A DNA stretch of 64,000 bases from Nicotiana tabacum (GCF_000715075.1 NC_134095.1:8976722-9040721); one strand, 5' to 3'; positions 1 through 12,040 are shown, numbered from the stretch's first letter. Numbers and translations are program-made. Notes: generated from the sequence alone by a model not told the origin.

Positions 1-2373
1 AATTAAAGCAAAAGAAAGTAGCATTTTTAAAAGAAAAGCAAAAGAAAGTGGATTGTTTTTTAAGAAAAGTTAAATAAAGTGAAATTCTCTTTTAAAAAGT
101 AAAAAAAATGAGATTTTAAATAAGATAAAAGTAATTAAAGTTGGAATTTAAAAAAATAAAAGTAAAGAAAGGTGATATTTATTTTTATAAAAAAATAAAA
201 GCAATTTGTAAGTGAGATTTCTTTTAATTAAAAAATAATAAAATAATAAAATATTTTTTTAAAAATCTGAAAAATCTCGAAATTTTTTCTATAAATAGGA
301 GGAAAAAAAAGAGAGGAGAAGAAAAAAGAAGGGGGCGGAGAGAGCGGTATACACGCGATATACACTCTGGATACACTGGATATACAAGGGCAGAATTCAT
401 TTTGGAGAGAGTAAAAAAGATAGAACCAAATTTTCTGAAATATTGAGAGCGGAAGAACACCAGAGAGAGTTCAAAGCTAGAAAGAGAAAACAAAGAGAGA
501 TTTCCAGACTATTTTTCTTCTCCATTTTTACTGGTTTTCTCCGTATTGCTGGGATTTCTGGATTGAGGTGTTGAAGCTACTGTGTTGGGCTTTCAGCTAC
601 TGTATTCTGCTGTTTGCTGTTGCTGATTGCTTACCCCATTTTTATGTTCTACATACCAGGTACATGTCCTAAAACTCGATGTATGTAAATATCCAGTTGA
701 AAATGAATGAAGTAGAGGCCTATTGTTGTTGAAGTGGAGGCCTATTGTTGATTTACTACTTTCATTATACTGTGATAACTGTACTGATGGACTGTTAATC
801 ATAAGTTTGTGCATTTGAACCGTTAAGTGTGTGTTAGATATTTAGAAATGCATGTGAGTTTAGTTGAGTATTCGTTGTAATAATTCCATGCTGGACTAAC
901 AAAATAGTTTCTATTAGTTTAGTTAATTTCCGATTTTCCTAGATATATATAAATGGTCTTTTCAAGCCGTGATTAATTAGGTTGTAGACTGTTAAAGTAG
1001 TGTGATACTTCTTCTGATTATGGGAGCTTTATATTTAGTAGTGATGATGTGAGTTAATCTATAATTCTGAGTTTGAGTGGTTGTGTGTGGGTTCGAAATC
1101 AGAAAGTTAAAAGTAGATATGAGATATGTAATTCGTAAGGTTAATTTAGGCAATCCATTTTCGCCCAGCATCCTTAATTCTCGAGTTTCAATTCTCATAT
1201 GTGGTCACGTTAGTGTTTAATCAAAGTTCATGAGTCAGTATTTTAATAAAAATGAGTCATAGTAGGGAATTTGAAATTTGAACTAGTATGCACCATGTTT
1301 GAAATTGTGATCATAGGCAGTTTACGTGGGTCATGAAATCTGAAATCAGTTGCTTTCCAACTCATGTTTAATATTGCATTGAATTTATTTTGCTGGTTAG
1401 TTAATTTTAGTAGTAGATTCATCAGATTTGTGTTCTTAATTAAATTGAAATTCCATTTAGTGTAAAAGACAAGGCTTAACAGGCTAGTCCCTAAACGTTT
1501 GGGCCTCAGGATAATTGATGCACGACTCAGGCCAGTTTTGGCCCCTTTCTCATTTAGGCCTGGGCCAAGGTCTGTTTTGGCCGATTTTATGGTATATATC
1601 TGGTTTTAAATTCCCTCTGTTGGGCTCACATCGGAGCCCAATGGTTGGATGTTGGTGCAAAAATATTACTTAGTTTGCATCAGTCCAGTAACAAATTAAT
1701 TAGGGCCTTTCTTTTATTTTAGAGACAAATTAAGTAAAAAACTATAGATTGCTCTAGGTTTGCACTTTAAAATAATAAAAAGGGATGAGCCTCGCTAAAC
1801 AAAACACATAAATTGCGGGGCTCTCGATAATTGTATATATTAAAATACTTAGATTTCGGGACGGGCCGTTTAGCGAATTTACATTACCTCCCTAAACTCG
1901 GGTGCGCATTTATATGACCCAAATCAAAATCCCAACGATGTTAAAGTATGTCCAAAAACCACGGGTGCATTTATGTGACGTGGTTCAAGACTTGTTTTAA
2001 TGACGTTGCAATTTTCTTTAAAAATGAATAAAAGTGGTTAAGGTTAAAATTTGCACATAGGTTCATAATTGTTAAAATCAGATAATTTAAGCCAAATATA
2101 ACAGTTGAGCGACTGTGCTAGAACCACGGAACTCGGGAATTCCTAACACTTTCTCCCGGATTAACAGAATTCCTTACTCAGATTTCTGGTTCGCGGACTG
2201 TAATACAGAGTTAATCTTTACCTCGATTCGGGATTCAACCGGTGACTTGGGACACCATAAATCTCCCAAGTGGCGACTCTAAATCTTTAATAATAAATCC
2301 CGTTTTCGATTGTCCTTTAATTGGAAAAACTCCCTTATGCCCTTGCGGGTGTAGGTAAAAAGGAGGTGTGACG
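1..2373 (+). mobile_element. Right part of an Ogre-type LTR (solo LTR or 3' LTR), cut by window edge
   Basis: The A-rich left part resembles 14790-15100 and 35720-36030. The right part resembles both the 23242-27152 LTR and the 14373-16555 LTR. It ends in GGAGGTGTGAC followed by G, where its relatives end TGACA, so the last base is probably mutated. A TATA box (TATAAATA, 290-297) marks the likely U3/R boundary. The left LTR end lies outside the window, so I cannot tell a solo LTR from the 3' LTR of a longer element. The adjoining sequence (2374 on) is gag of a different element, so this LTR was inserted into it. No protein-coding gene is seen here. Confidence 0.8.
290..297 (+). promoter_or_regulatory. 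LTR TATA box
   Basis: TATAAATA lies at the position equivalent to the TATA boxes of the related LTRs at 15057 and 36011. Confidence 0.55.
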
Positions 2374-2397
2374 GGGGGAATCAGCCTCCAAGTGTTA

Positions 2398-3657
2398 TTT
2401 GAGATGCTGCAAGCTCAGCAAGTCGCCATTGCTCAACTTCAGAGTCAGAATAAGGCTCTGAATACAACCGAACCAGTATACTCTCGACGTACTGAACTGG
2501 CGTTAGAAAGGCCAGATGCGGCTCGGGGACTGACCCCACAATTATGAGAATGCCCGAAGAGCTCACTAAGAGGATCGAGTCCGGAGAAAAGAAAATTGAA
2601 GACAATGACAAAAAGGTGGAACCTTATAACTACCGTGTTGACCAAATATCGAGAGCACCTCCAGTTTTGAAAGGATTAGACGCCAAAAAATTCATACAAA
2701 AACTATTCCTTCAGAGTGCGGCTCCAATGCCCATTCCCAAAAAATTTTGCATGCCCGATATACCCAAGTATAATGGAACAACCGACCCCACCGAGCATAC
2801 TACTTCATAGACTTACGGAATCAAAGGAAATGATTTGAATGGTGATGATATCGAATCGTCTTGTTAAAAAAGTTTGGAGAAACGTTGTCGAAAGGAGCTA
2901 TAATCTAGTATCACAATTTAGCTCCTAACTCTATTGACTCGTTTGCTATGCGAGCATATGCCTTCGTGAAAGCACACGCCGGGGTTATAAAGGTGGCCAT
3001 GAGAAAATCGGACGTCTTCAAAATAAAATAAAGGAACGACGAGATGTTAAGGGAGTTCGTGTCCAGGTTTTAGATGGAAAGAATGGAATTGCCGCTGGTC
3101 TCCGATGACTGGGCAGTATAGGCCTTTATACAGGGCTTGAACGAGTGAGTTCGGTTGCATCTCAATAGTTAAAGCAGAACTTAATCGAATATCCAGTTGT
3201 GACATGGTCAGATATGCACAATCGTTACCAATCAAAAATCAGGGTCGAGGATGACTAGTTGGGATCCCCCTCGGGTTCAGTTCATCCCAATATATTCGCA
3301 GCCAAGCCCCCGAGGGACACAGACCAGGAATCGAGATTCAACCAAGAATGGTATCAGCCATACATCGATCAGAGAAACAATGGTCCAGGTCATAATGCTC
3401 ATCAAAACGATCGAGGCCAAAGTTCTCGGGGACTCATGAGTAAAAGCGGGTTCGATAAGCATACAGACTCATCCGAGGCACCTCGATTATCAGAGTCCAA
3501 CTTCAGCATAGATGTGTCGGGGATTATCTCAGCTATTGGGAGAATCAAATACACTAAGTGTCCCAAGCCTATACAGACCGATCCTTCTCAAAGAAACCCG
3601 AACCTAATGTGCATGTGTCATGGCACACATGGTCATAGAACAGAAGATTGCAGGTAG
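2398..3657 (+). pseudogene. gag remnant of the Tat element
   Basis: The gag reading is scattered over several frames. 2544-2810 encodes the start of the capsid-type core (MPDIPKYNGTTDP). 3259-3657 encodes the C-terminal part, ending in a zinc knuckle of the C-x2-H-x5-H-x4-C type (CMCHGTHGHRTEDC). Stops and frameshifts between about 2545 and 3250 destroy the middle. A stop at 3655-3657 separates it from protease, which continues in the same frame from 3670. Gag packages element RNA; this copy cannot make an intact one. Confidence 0.75.
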
Positions 3658-3669
3658 CTAAGGGAAGAA

Positions 3670-4590
3670 GTGGCTCGGTTGTTCAACGAGGGCCACCTTC
3701 GAGAATTCCTAAGTGATCGGGCTAAGAATCACTTCAGGGAGAGAGATGCGAGGAAAAATGAGCAAGAAGAACCACAACATGTAATCCACATGATCATTGG
3801 CGGAGTTGATGTCCCTCAACGACCTGTATTCAAACGCACCAAAGTATCGATCACCAAAGAAAAATGGACTCGGAACTATGTGACCGAAGACGTCTTATCA
3901 TTCTGTGACGAAGAAGCAGAAGGCATATCTCAGCCTCACAACGACGCCATGGTAATCTCTATACTTTTAAATAAAATTCAAGTTAAACGTGTTTTAGTGG
4001 ATCCAGATAGCTCAGCAAACATAATCAGATCGAGGGTCGTGGAACAACTCGGCCTACAAGATCATATTGTACCTGCATCCCAGGTCTTAAATGGATTCAA
4101 CATGGCAAGCGAAATAGCAAAGGGAGATATTATCTTGCCAGTAAACGTAGTCGGGACCATACAAGACACTAGATTCCATGTCATCAAAGGTGATATGAGG
4201 TATAACGCACTCCTCGGGAGACCATGGATACACAACATGAGGGCAGTGCCTTCAACTCTTCACCAGATGATGAAATTCCTAACAGAGGAAGGAGTGAAAT
4301 TAGTCTACGGAGAGCAACATGCTGCAAAAGAGATGTTTGCAATCGAGTAAGTGGTGCCGATACCAGAGCCTTTGACCTCGAAGAAATCGAGCACCAAAAG
4401 TAAGCAGGCAGCCAAATAGCAATCACCGCCTCCAGCCTCGATGGAGTCGGAGCAAGAGGTAATCAAAGACGAAGACGAGGATTTCCTTACTCCTCGAACC
4501 TTCATCGTTACCGAAGAATCCGATGCAACCAAATCAACTATCGAGGAGCTGGAGCAGGTCATTTTGATCGAATACATGCCCGAGAGAAAG
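3670..4590 (+). pseudogene. Aspartic protease region of the Tat element
   Basis: An open stretch of 226 codons encodes a retropepsin-like segment with the hallmark LLGRPWIHNM downstream of the active site. The active-site triad, normally Asp-x-Gly in this family, reads Asp-Pro-Asp (4000-4008, VLVDPDSSAN), so a flap/active-site glycine is lost and activity is unlikely. The frame stops at 4348-4350 and again after a Lys-rich linker. An acidic linker (4441-4600, rich in Glu/Asp) leads into RT. Confidence 0.75.
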
Positions 4591-4655
4591 GTATACCTGG
4601 GAATGGGATTGACCCCCAAACTCAGAAAAAACTCATTCAATTTCTTATTGATAAT

Positions 4656-5960
4656 ATGGATTACTTTGCTTGGTCCCATTTAGATAAGACGGGGATTCCA
4701 CTGGAAATCACCACGCATCGGCTCATCACCGATCCTAGGTTCAAACCGGTGAAGCAAAAAAGGATGCCTCAGTCCGAGGTAAAGCATGCTTTCATAAAAG
4801 ATGAGGTAACCAAACTTCTTAAAATAGGATCTATTCGGGATGTAAAGTCCCCCGAGTGGTTAGCTAACGTAGTTGTAGTTCCTAAGAAAGGAAACAAACT
4901 TAGAATGTGCGTAGATTATAAGGACTTGAACAAAGCATGCTCAAAAGATTCTTTCCATTTGCCTAACATCGATCGCATGATCGATGCCACGGCTGGCCAC
5001 GAGACCCTAACTTTTCTCGATGCCTACTCCGAGTACAATCAGCTTCAGATGAACCCGGAGGGCCAGGAAAAGATTTCATTTATTACTAAGTTTGGAACTT
5101 ATTGTTACAACCTAATGCCCTTCGGGCTAAAAAATGCAGGAGCTATATACCAATGCTTAGTTAACAAAATGTTCGAAGAACAAATAGGCAAAATAATAGA
5201 AGTTTATATTGATGATATATTGGTGAAGTCCCTGCACGTAGAGGACCATTTAGTTCATTTGCAGGAAACATTCAAAATTTTGAGGCAATACAACATAAAG
5301 CTTAACTCGGAGAAATGTGCCTTCGGAGTTGGCTCGGGTAAGTTCCTTGGCTTCATGGTGTCAAATCGGGGTATCGAAATCAAACTTGATAAGACCAAGG
5401 TTATCGAGGATATCACGATCGTGGATAGTGTGAAGGCCATGCAAAGGCTAATAGGGCGAATAACTACTTTGGTCGATTCATTTAGAGGTCGTCGGATCAG
5501 AGTCACCGGTTTTTTTCCTTGTTAAAAGAGAAAAAGGATTTCGCATGGACTCTGGAATGCCAACAAGCCTTAGAAGAATTGAAGAGATATTTATCGAGCC
5601 CGCCTTTGATTCACACCCCGAAGGTAGATGAAAAACTTTACCTATATTTGGCAGTATCCGAAATAGCGATAAGTGGGGTACTGATTCGAGAAGAACAAGG
5701 TATGTAATTCCCTGTTTATTAAGTAAGCCAAACTCTAGGAGATGCTAAGACTAGGTACCCTCACTTAGAAAAATTAGCACTTGCATTGATAAGCACATCT
5801 AGAAAGCTAAAGCCATATTTTTAATGCCATCATATATGTGTATTAACCACTTACCCCTTCGAAATTTTTTGCATAAGCCCGAGCTATCGGGCCGATTGGA
5901 CAAATGGGTCGTCGAGCTTAGCGGGTAAGATATCGAATATCAACTCCGAATGGCCATTAA
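4656..5960 (+). pseudogene. Reverse transcriptase and first RNase H of the Tat element
   Basis: 289 codons are open (4656-5525) and cover most RT motifs: MCVDYKDLNKA, the substrate region LMPFGLKNAGA and the catalytic YIDDILVKS (about 5203-5230), as in Ty3/gypsy polymerases. A frameshift near 5465-5480 moves the reading to the frame of 5519-5707, which encodes the connection and the residual gypsy RNase H (CQQALEELKRYL, LYLYLAVSEIAISGVL). Stops at 5705 and near 5720 and 5823 follow. RT copies element RNA into cDNA; this copy is inactive. Confidence 0.85.
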
Positions 5961-6450
5961 GTCTCAAATCTTAGCTAACTTCGTGGCCGATTTTACGCCG
6001 ACCCTCGTGCCCGAAGTGGAAAAAGAACTCCTGTTGAGTTCGGGTACATCATCGAGGGTATGGACCCTTTTCACGGATGGTGCCTCGAATGTAAAAGAGT
6101 CCAGGCTTGGCATTATCTTAAAACCACTCACGGGTGATACCATTAGGCAATATATCAAAACTTCTAGATTGACTAACAATGAGGCCTAGTATAAGGCCTT
6201 GATTGTAGGTCTCGAACTAGCTAAAAGCTTACGAGCAGAAGTTTCGAAGCCAAGTGCGATTCTCTGCTGGTGGTGAACCAAGTAAACAAAAGCTTCGAAG
6301 TTCGAGAGAATAGAATGCAAATATACTTAGATAAACTACAGGTAACATTGCATCACTTCAAGGAATGGACCCTCGATCATGTGCCTCGAGAGAAAAATAG
6401 TGAAGCCGATGTACTTGCCAATTTGGGATCCTCGGTTGAAAAGGATGATA
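5950..6450 (+). pseudogene. Second (archaeal-type) RNase H of the Tat element
   Basis: The segment has the metal-binding series of a complete RNase H: Asp in LFTDGAS (about 6075), an expected Glu in the NNEAxY motif, Asp in KCDSLLVV (about 6260) and a C-terminal His/Asp block (HVPREKNSEADVLANL). The Glu codon is replaced by TAG at 6187-6189, removing the residue and truncating the frame. A frameshift follows before 6270. A second RNase H beside a degenerate gypsy RNase H is established for Tat elements. Confidence 0.7.
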
Positions 6451-6599
6451 TTGTCCTGGGGACTGTCGTCCAGTTATGGAGGTCTGTGGTTGAAGAGGGT
6501 CATGCTGAGATAAATTTGACTTGGGACTGGAGGAATAAGTGCATCGACTATTTGAAAAATGGAAAGCTCCCATCGGATCACAAAGAATCGAGGGCTCTA

Positions 6600-7760
6600 C
6601 GAACCAAAGTTGCTAGGTTCGCCCTAGATGAAGATGGAACATTATACAGAAGAACGTTCGATGGGCCATTAATAGTATGTTTGGGGTCGGGGGACACCGA
6701 TTATGTTCTTCGAGAAATCCACGAAGGCACTTGTGGGAATCACTCCAGCACTGAGTCTTTGGTTCGCAAAATTATCAGAGCAGGTTACTACTGGGATAAC
6801 ATGGAAAAAGATACTAAGAAATTTGTCAAAAAATGTGATAAGTGTCAACGATTTGCATGGATGATCCATCAACCCGGAGAACAACTCCATTCGGTCCTAT
6901 CCACGTGGCCTTTCATGAAATGGGGAATAGATATAGTCGGCGCTCTACCAACGGCCCCAAGTAAAGCTAAATTTATTTTGTTTATGACTAATTATTTTTC
7001 TAAGTGGGTAGAAGCACATGCCTTCAAGAAGGTCAGAGAAAAAGAAGTTATTGACTTCATTTGGGACCACATCATATGCCGGTTCAGGATACCTGCCGAG
7101 ATTGTATGTGATAATGGAAAACAATCATCGGCAGTAAGGTGATGGAGTTCCTCGAGGCACACAAAATAAAGAGGACTTTATCTACACCATACCATCCAAC
7201 TGGAAATGGACAGGCCGAATCCACAAACAAAACCATAATTCAAAACCTAAAGAAGAGGTTGAACGATGCGAAGGGAAAATTGAGAGAAGTTCTACCCGAT
7301 GTCCAATGGGCATATCGAACAACATCAAAGTCTAGCATGGGGGCTACTCCGTTCTCTTTAGTTTATGGCTTTGAGGACCTCATCCCTGTCGAAGTAGGAG
7401 AGCCCAACGCTAGGTTTCGATATGCATCGGAAGAGTCAAATCACGAGGCCATGAATGATAGCCTTGAGCTATTAGATGAAAAACAAGAAGCAACACTTGT
7501 TCGAATGGCCGCGCAAAAGAAAAGGATCTAAAGATACTACAATATAGGGACCAACCTTAGACACTTTGGAATTGGGGACTTAGTTCTACGAAAAATTACC
7601 CTCAATAATCGAGACCCAAATGAAGGGAAGCTGGGTCCGAATTGGGAAGGACCGTACTGAGTCCTCGGAGTTGTCGGCAAAGGATCTGACAAACTTAGCA
7701 CGACGGAAGGTGAACAACTACCAAACAATTGGAACGTATCATTACTCAAACGATACTACT
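6600..7760 (+). pseudogene. Integrase of the Tat element
   Basis: The zinc-binding HHCC domain is visible (HEGTCGNHS, then CDKCQ near 6835-6850), followed by the catalytic Asp residues in WGIDIVG and VCDNG and the Glu in NGQAEST (7139-7531 frame). One base is missing near 7122-7125, shifting the frame between the second Asp and the Glu. The C-terminal GPY/F motif (LGPNWEGPY) is present near 7635-7663, immediately followed by TGA. A last segment (7664-7760) resembles the usual C-terminal tail. No chromodomain is seen. Confidence 0.8.
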
Positions 7761-9555
7761 GCTAAGGTATGGCTTTATCCTTTTTGTCCATTTGAGTTTA
7801 AAACTAACTCATTGCAGATTTTCGATCAAACCTATAGAAGACACCCTATTGCACGAAGGCCTTAGGTTTTAAAGCATGCATTGCACTCTTTTTACCTTAG
7901 ATCAGATTTTGTCCCAAACGGGTTTTTCCGGTAAGGTTTTTAACGAGGCAACAACAATATGCTACCTAAGGAGAACTCAACAGTATCCAAGGCTTCTTTT
8001 CAATCAACCTCGAATACTGGGGGGCATCACCCTCGGAGGTTATATTTTCAAGGAAAATACTTCACGCCTAAGAGGGCCTCAATAGGAGAACTTTGTAATG
8101 GGCCAAACGGTCAGATGAACCGGGTCCATATAGAATAGTCGAGCCCCAACGGCAAAACATGCACGCATGTATCAATTATTTGAAGAAGCATTCTATTTAT
8201 ATCAAAAACACTTTGTCTCAAAGAAGCTTACTATTATACAAGCTCTACACTTATAATCCTACGGGAAGCGGCTCAAGAGCTAAAACGCAAATGCACCCCC
8301 GAATACTCGTGGACTGTAATCGACAGTCAACATATCTGAGCCATCAAAAACTCGGACTCATAAGACCTCAAAGAGGCATCCCCTCGAAACAAAGGCCAAG
8401 GCCAATATACTCGGAGACGGAAATAAGTCCAAGTGACATACCTGAAGGCTACGGCTATATTAAAGACAACGGTCTTGTAAAAAGGCTACAACCTAAACAA
8501 TGCGGCTCGGAGACGTCCAACGTTCGCTATAAATTAAAGGCCTTCAAACACTTTGAAAAAAATGGTTAAATCAGGCTACCCTCGGCAAAAACAAAATATA
8601 AAGGGCTTCGATAAATTCAGCTCTCGAATAATTTAAAGGCTTCGATAACATCAGCCTTCGAAAAAACCTCAAAAGGTATTCGATTATGTTTACACAAATA
8701 AATTACTAATAAAGTTCTGATGCATCGAACCTTTGAAAAACCTAATGGGTACGAAAAACACATGCTAAGGCATAACTAAATTTTCACTAAGTCTTTTAGC
8801 CGAAAAGAGGGAAAAAACTACATAGCCACTCTAGAGGCCGAATTGGCCCAACTTAAAGAGCCTAAAGGCCGATATATAAGAGCCTAAGGGTCAAATTAAA
8901 GAGCCTAAGGGCCGATATGTAAAAGCCTAAGGGCCGATATATAAGAGTCTAAGGGTCAACTTAAAAAGAGCTTAAGGACTAAAACATGAAGAGTATGAGG
9001 CCTCGTTCTCACTCGATTCGAACCCAAGAGTTCCATTGTTATGAGCTCACATCAGTTGATTTACGCTCGAGAATTACTTAAGACCTCAAGAGGCATTATG
9101 TCGATCAGTAAAAAACCTAAGGGTTCATTATGTTCTGAATCCAAACCAGTACTCGGACTGATCATTTGGGTTATACAATTAAATTTTCCATAAATAAAGA
9201 CAAAGTGAAATTCAACACAAGTCAAAAATGAGACAAAGAGATCCTTTTGTATTTCCAAGAGATGATTACAAAAGATATTTACACAAAGGGTCCTTGCACA
9301 AAAAACACAAAAACAAAATAAGGAAACCTAAACTTACTTCGGGGCCACATCTTCAGCAGCTACATCTTCAGGAGCCGCATCTTCGAGAGCCTCACCCCCG
9401 GGGAATTCATCCTCGTCTTCTCTACTCTCGGAGCCACTGACTGAATCATCCTCATTAGAAAGCAAAACTGTAGTCTCTTCTTCCAAAGTCTTCGCCCTTT
9501 CAATATCAGCTAAAAGATCGAAGCCGCGAGCATGTATCTCCTTGAGGGTTTCCCT
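7761..9555. other. Spacer between integrase and the antisense gene
   Basis: 1.8 kb without a convincing gene. ORFs of 69-136 codons on the plus strand show no family motif. The stretch is rich in TCGA/CTCGG-type words typical of this element and holds the short repeats at 8856-8977. Confidence 0.5.
8856..8977 (+). repeat. Short tandem-like repeats in the Tat spacer
   Basis: Units of roughly 22-30 bp built on GAGCCTAAGGG followed by either CCGATAT or TCAA recur about five times (8858, 8880, 8901, 8923, 8946, with variation). Confidence 0.7.
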
Positions 9556-11891
9556 TTAGGACTGTCGCCTGGCGTGGTTAAGTGCACTTGATAACTTAAC
9601 TTCGGCCGCATAAGAGATCTCCTTTTCCTGAGCATTAGCCGCTTCAGTGTCGGCTCGGTATGAAGATATAATTGCCTCAGCGTCAGATTTGGCCTTGGCC
9701 AGCTCAGCAGCGGACTTGGCTCTAAGCTCCTCGATTTCGCGGCCTCGAGCCAGGCTCTCCTCCTTCACACTTTGAAACTGACGTTCGAGTGAAGCCAGTT
9801 GCTCCCAAAAAGTCTCTTTCTCAGAGGCAAGACTGTCCATGCCTTGCCTCCACCCCAGGGTCTCGGCCTCCTTCATCTTGAGATCCTCTCGAAGCTGCTC
9901 CACCAGCTCCCCCTTTTGTTGAAACTTCAAAGGAAAAGTGTTAGAAGACCGATCGGGCAAATCCATAACAAAGCTTTAGAGGGAATATTACCTTTTCGAT
10001 AAGTTTGGTTCATTCTTGGCAAGCCTTTGCCAGATCGGCTCGAAGAGCACTGATCTCCTCCTCTTTCTTGACATAGAGGGTTTTAAAACCGTCCATTTCT
10101 TCCGAGATCTTCTCAAGCTCGACCTCACATCGAGCAAGCTCAGCTTGAGACTGGAGAATGCCTTTTTATGGAGCGTCACAACCTTCACAAAAAGGGGAAA
10201 AGTTAGACTCAGAACAACAAGGACAAAGAGCAGGCATGATTTTAAAGGATAGAAAACTCACTTGTTTGAAGAGCCGACGGGCCTCGTCGAAAATGAAGGA
10301 AGCATCTGGGCCAGGGCCATCTTCAATCCCTATAAGGCATTCTCGAAAGATGTCATGCCCTTCGTGGCTTGCCCCCATATTCAGGATTTCTCATGTTCCG
10401 AGCATCTCGAATTTGCCCCTCGGAGAACTCGGGACCAGGCGACGAGTCATCCACATTGATTACCCCAAGTGATCCACTCGGGGCATTCTCTTCTATTTGA
10501 AGGGGCTCGGGGTCGGGACCCTCGGTCTCACCCTCCAAACGACTTTGGGACCAAGAAGAAGAAGAAGAAAACGACTGCATGTTGGTAGCTCGTAAGAGAG
10601 GAAGCACTGGTGCTTCGAAGTCTGCCGAACCGATGGCGGCAGATGCGGTTCATCCTAGAACCGAAGAAATCTCCGAGTGGAGTTCGAACAAAGTCCCCAA
10701 GCCATCGGGCAGCAAAAAGGCACCTCGTCTTGGAAAGCCGATGTAGTTACATGAGATCTTGAAGGTCGGGCCCCTCGGTCTCACCCTCCGTGTTCTTCTT
10801 CGGCTTCGAGGTAGTTACATGAGATCCCCTCTTTCTCTTTTTTTCTTTGGGAGACTTTGGGATCTCTTCTTCGCCGTCCGGGGGCAGCTGCATAGCAATG
10901 GCGTCTCTGACGCCTACATATAAACAAAGTAAGCATTTCGCTGAGAAACATAAGTAAACAGACAAAAGAACTCACCATGGTTTTTAGCCTCCCATCGGCC
11001 CTTGGCCAGGTCACGCCAGCAGCACTCCGAGCATGAGGAAGTAGAGGCCAGTTTTTGGACCCAGCCTTTGAGGTCTGGAACCGTACCAGGAAACCAAGCA
11101 ATAACTGCACCATCGGAAAGAGGTTTGGTCGAGAAAAAGATAAAATCAGGAGAGAAAAAGGGAAGCCGGGTATAAAGTGATCATCGATAAACATGTACTT
11201 ACATTTCATGTTCCACTCCTCGGGGAACGACATCCTCTCAGTAGGAATCAGGTCGGAGGTCCTGACTCGGACAAACCGGCTCATCCACCCTCGGTCTTTG
11301 TCCTCATCGATACTAGAGAAGAGAGATTTCGAGGATCGACATTGCAGTTTCATCAAGCCACCTCGCTAAAGTCGAGGACTGTACAGTCTGATCAGATGAT
11401 CGAGGGTGAAATCCTCTCGACCTAACTCAAAAAGAATCTAATCAAATGAACGATTTGCTAGAATGAAGGGTAGATCTGGCCAAGCGTCACTTGGTATCGT
11501 TGGCAAAAATCAAGAATAATTGGATCTATGGGACCTAGAGCTAGATTTGCGGGGCCCAACATTAATGGGTAAGTATACACACTTAAGTACCCCGCTTTAT
11601 ATGTGGTGATGTCCTCCTCGGGAGAAGGGATTACTACGTCTTTGTTCTCCCAGTTGTAGTCCTTTTTTACCTGCTCAAGCTCGTCCTCGGTTATTAAATC
11701 GACGTATCGAGACATGGGCTCACATTAGCCTGGTGTCGACACAGGTTTTTCGATCTTGAAATCGGATGTTGTTTCAACGGCGGGGGAATGCATTCCTCGA
11801 TACGAGGTGGCACCACTGTTTTACTTTTGGTCGGCCGTTATGAGGAGGAGGCTTTTTCTTTTTGGGGAACATATTTAGATGTCTTAGCCAT
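9556..11891 (-). pseudogene. Antisense accessory gene (aORF) of the Tat element, multi-exon
   Basis: The minus strand encodes a protein unlike gag or pol. The start ATG is at 11891 (MAKTSKYVPQKEKAS). A globular N-terminal part includes MSRYVDLITEDELEQ (11715) and LDFCQRYQVTLGQIYPSF. A middle part runs to RMSFPEEWNMK. A basic, Lys-rich stretch follows (10747-10910) and then a long coiled coil with heptads (about 10170-9556; LREDLKMKEAETLGW). Four GT-AG introns fit on the minus strand: 11202-11105, 10975-10914, 10261-10183 and 9991-9925. The first two are both phase 1 and join readable sequence. Stops near 11840, 11456 and 11400 and frameshifts make this copy a pseudogene. Extra ORFs, some antisense, are reported for Tat elements; function is unknown. 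The N-terminal domain plus C-terminal coiled coil resembles the layout of ORF1 at 18463-20531. Confidence 0.7.
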
Positions 11892-12032
11892 TATGATGCA
11901 GAAATTCAAGAAAATAGAGAAGGTTGATAATGAAGTAAGGGCAAATAGAAGAGAAGGGAGAACTCAGAAAAGTTGAAAGGGCTAATGAGAGTTTGATGTG
12001 AGAATAAAGTTTGCACAATTGTGGCGTTGATC

Positions 12033-12040
12033 TATTTATA
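12033..12040 (-). promoter_or_regulatory. Candidate TATA box of the antisense gene
   Basis: On the minus strand TCTATAAATAGA lies 142 bases upstream of the antisense ATG at 11891. It would place a start site near 12000 and a leader of about 110 nt. It lies outside the LTR. Confidence 0.55.

Noticed and set aside
8159..8569. 136-codon plus-strand ORF in the Tat spacer
   Set aside because: No recognisable domain, low-complexity words shared with the surrounding spacer.
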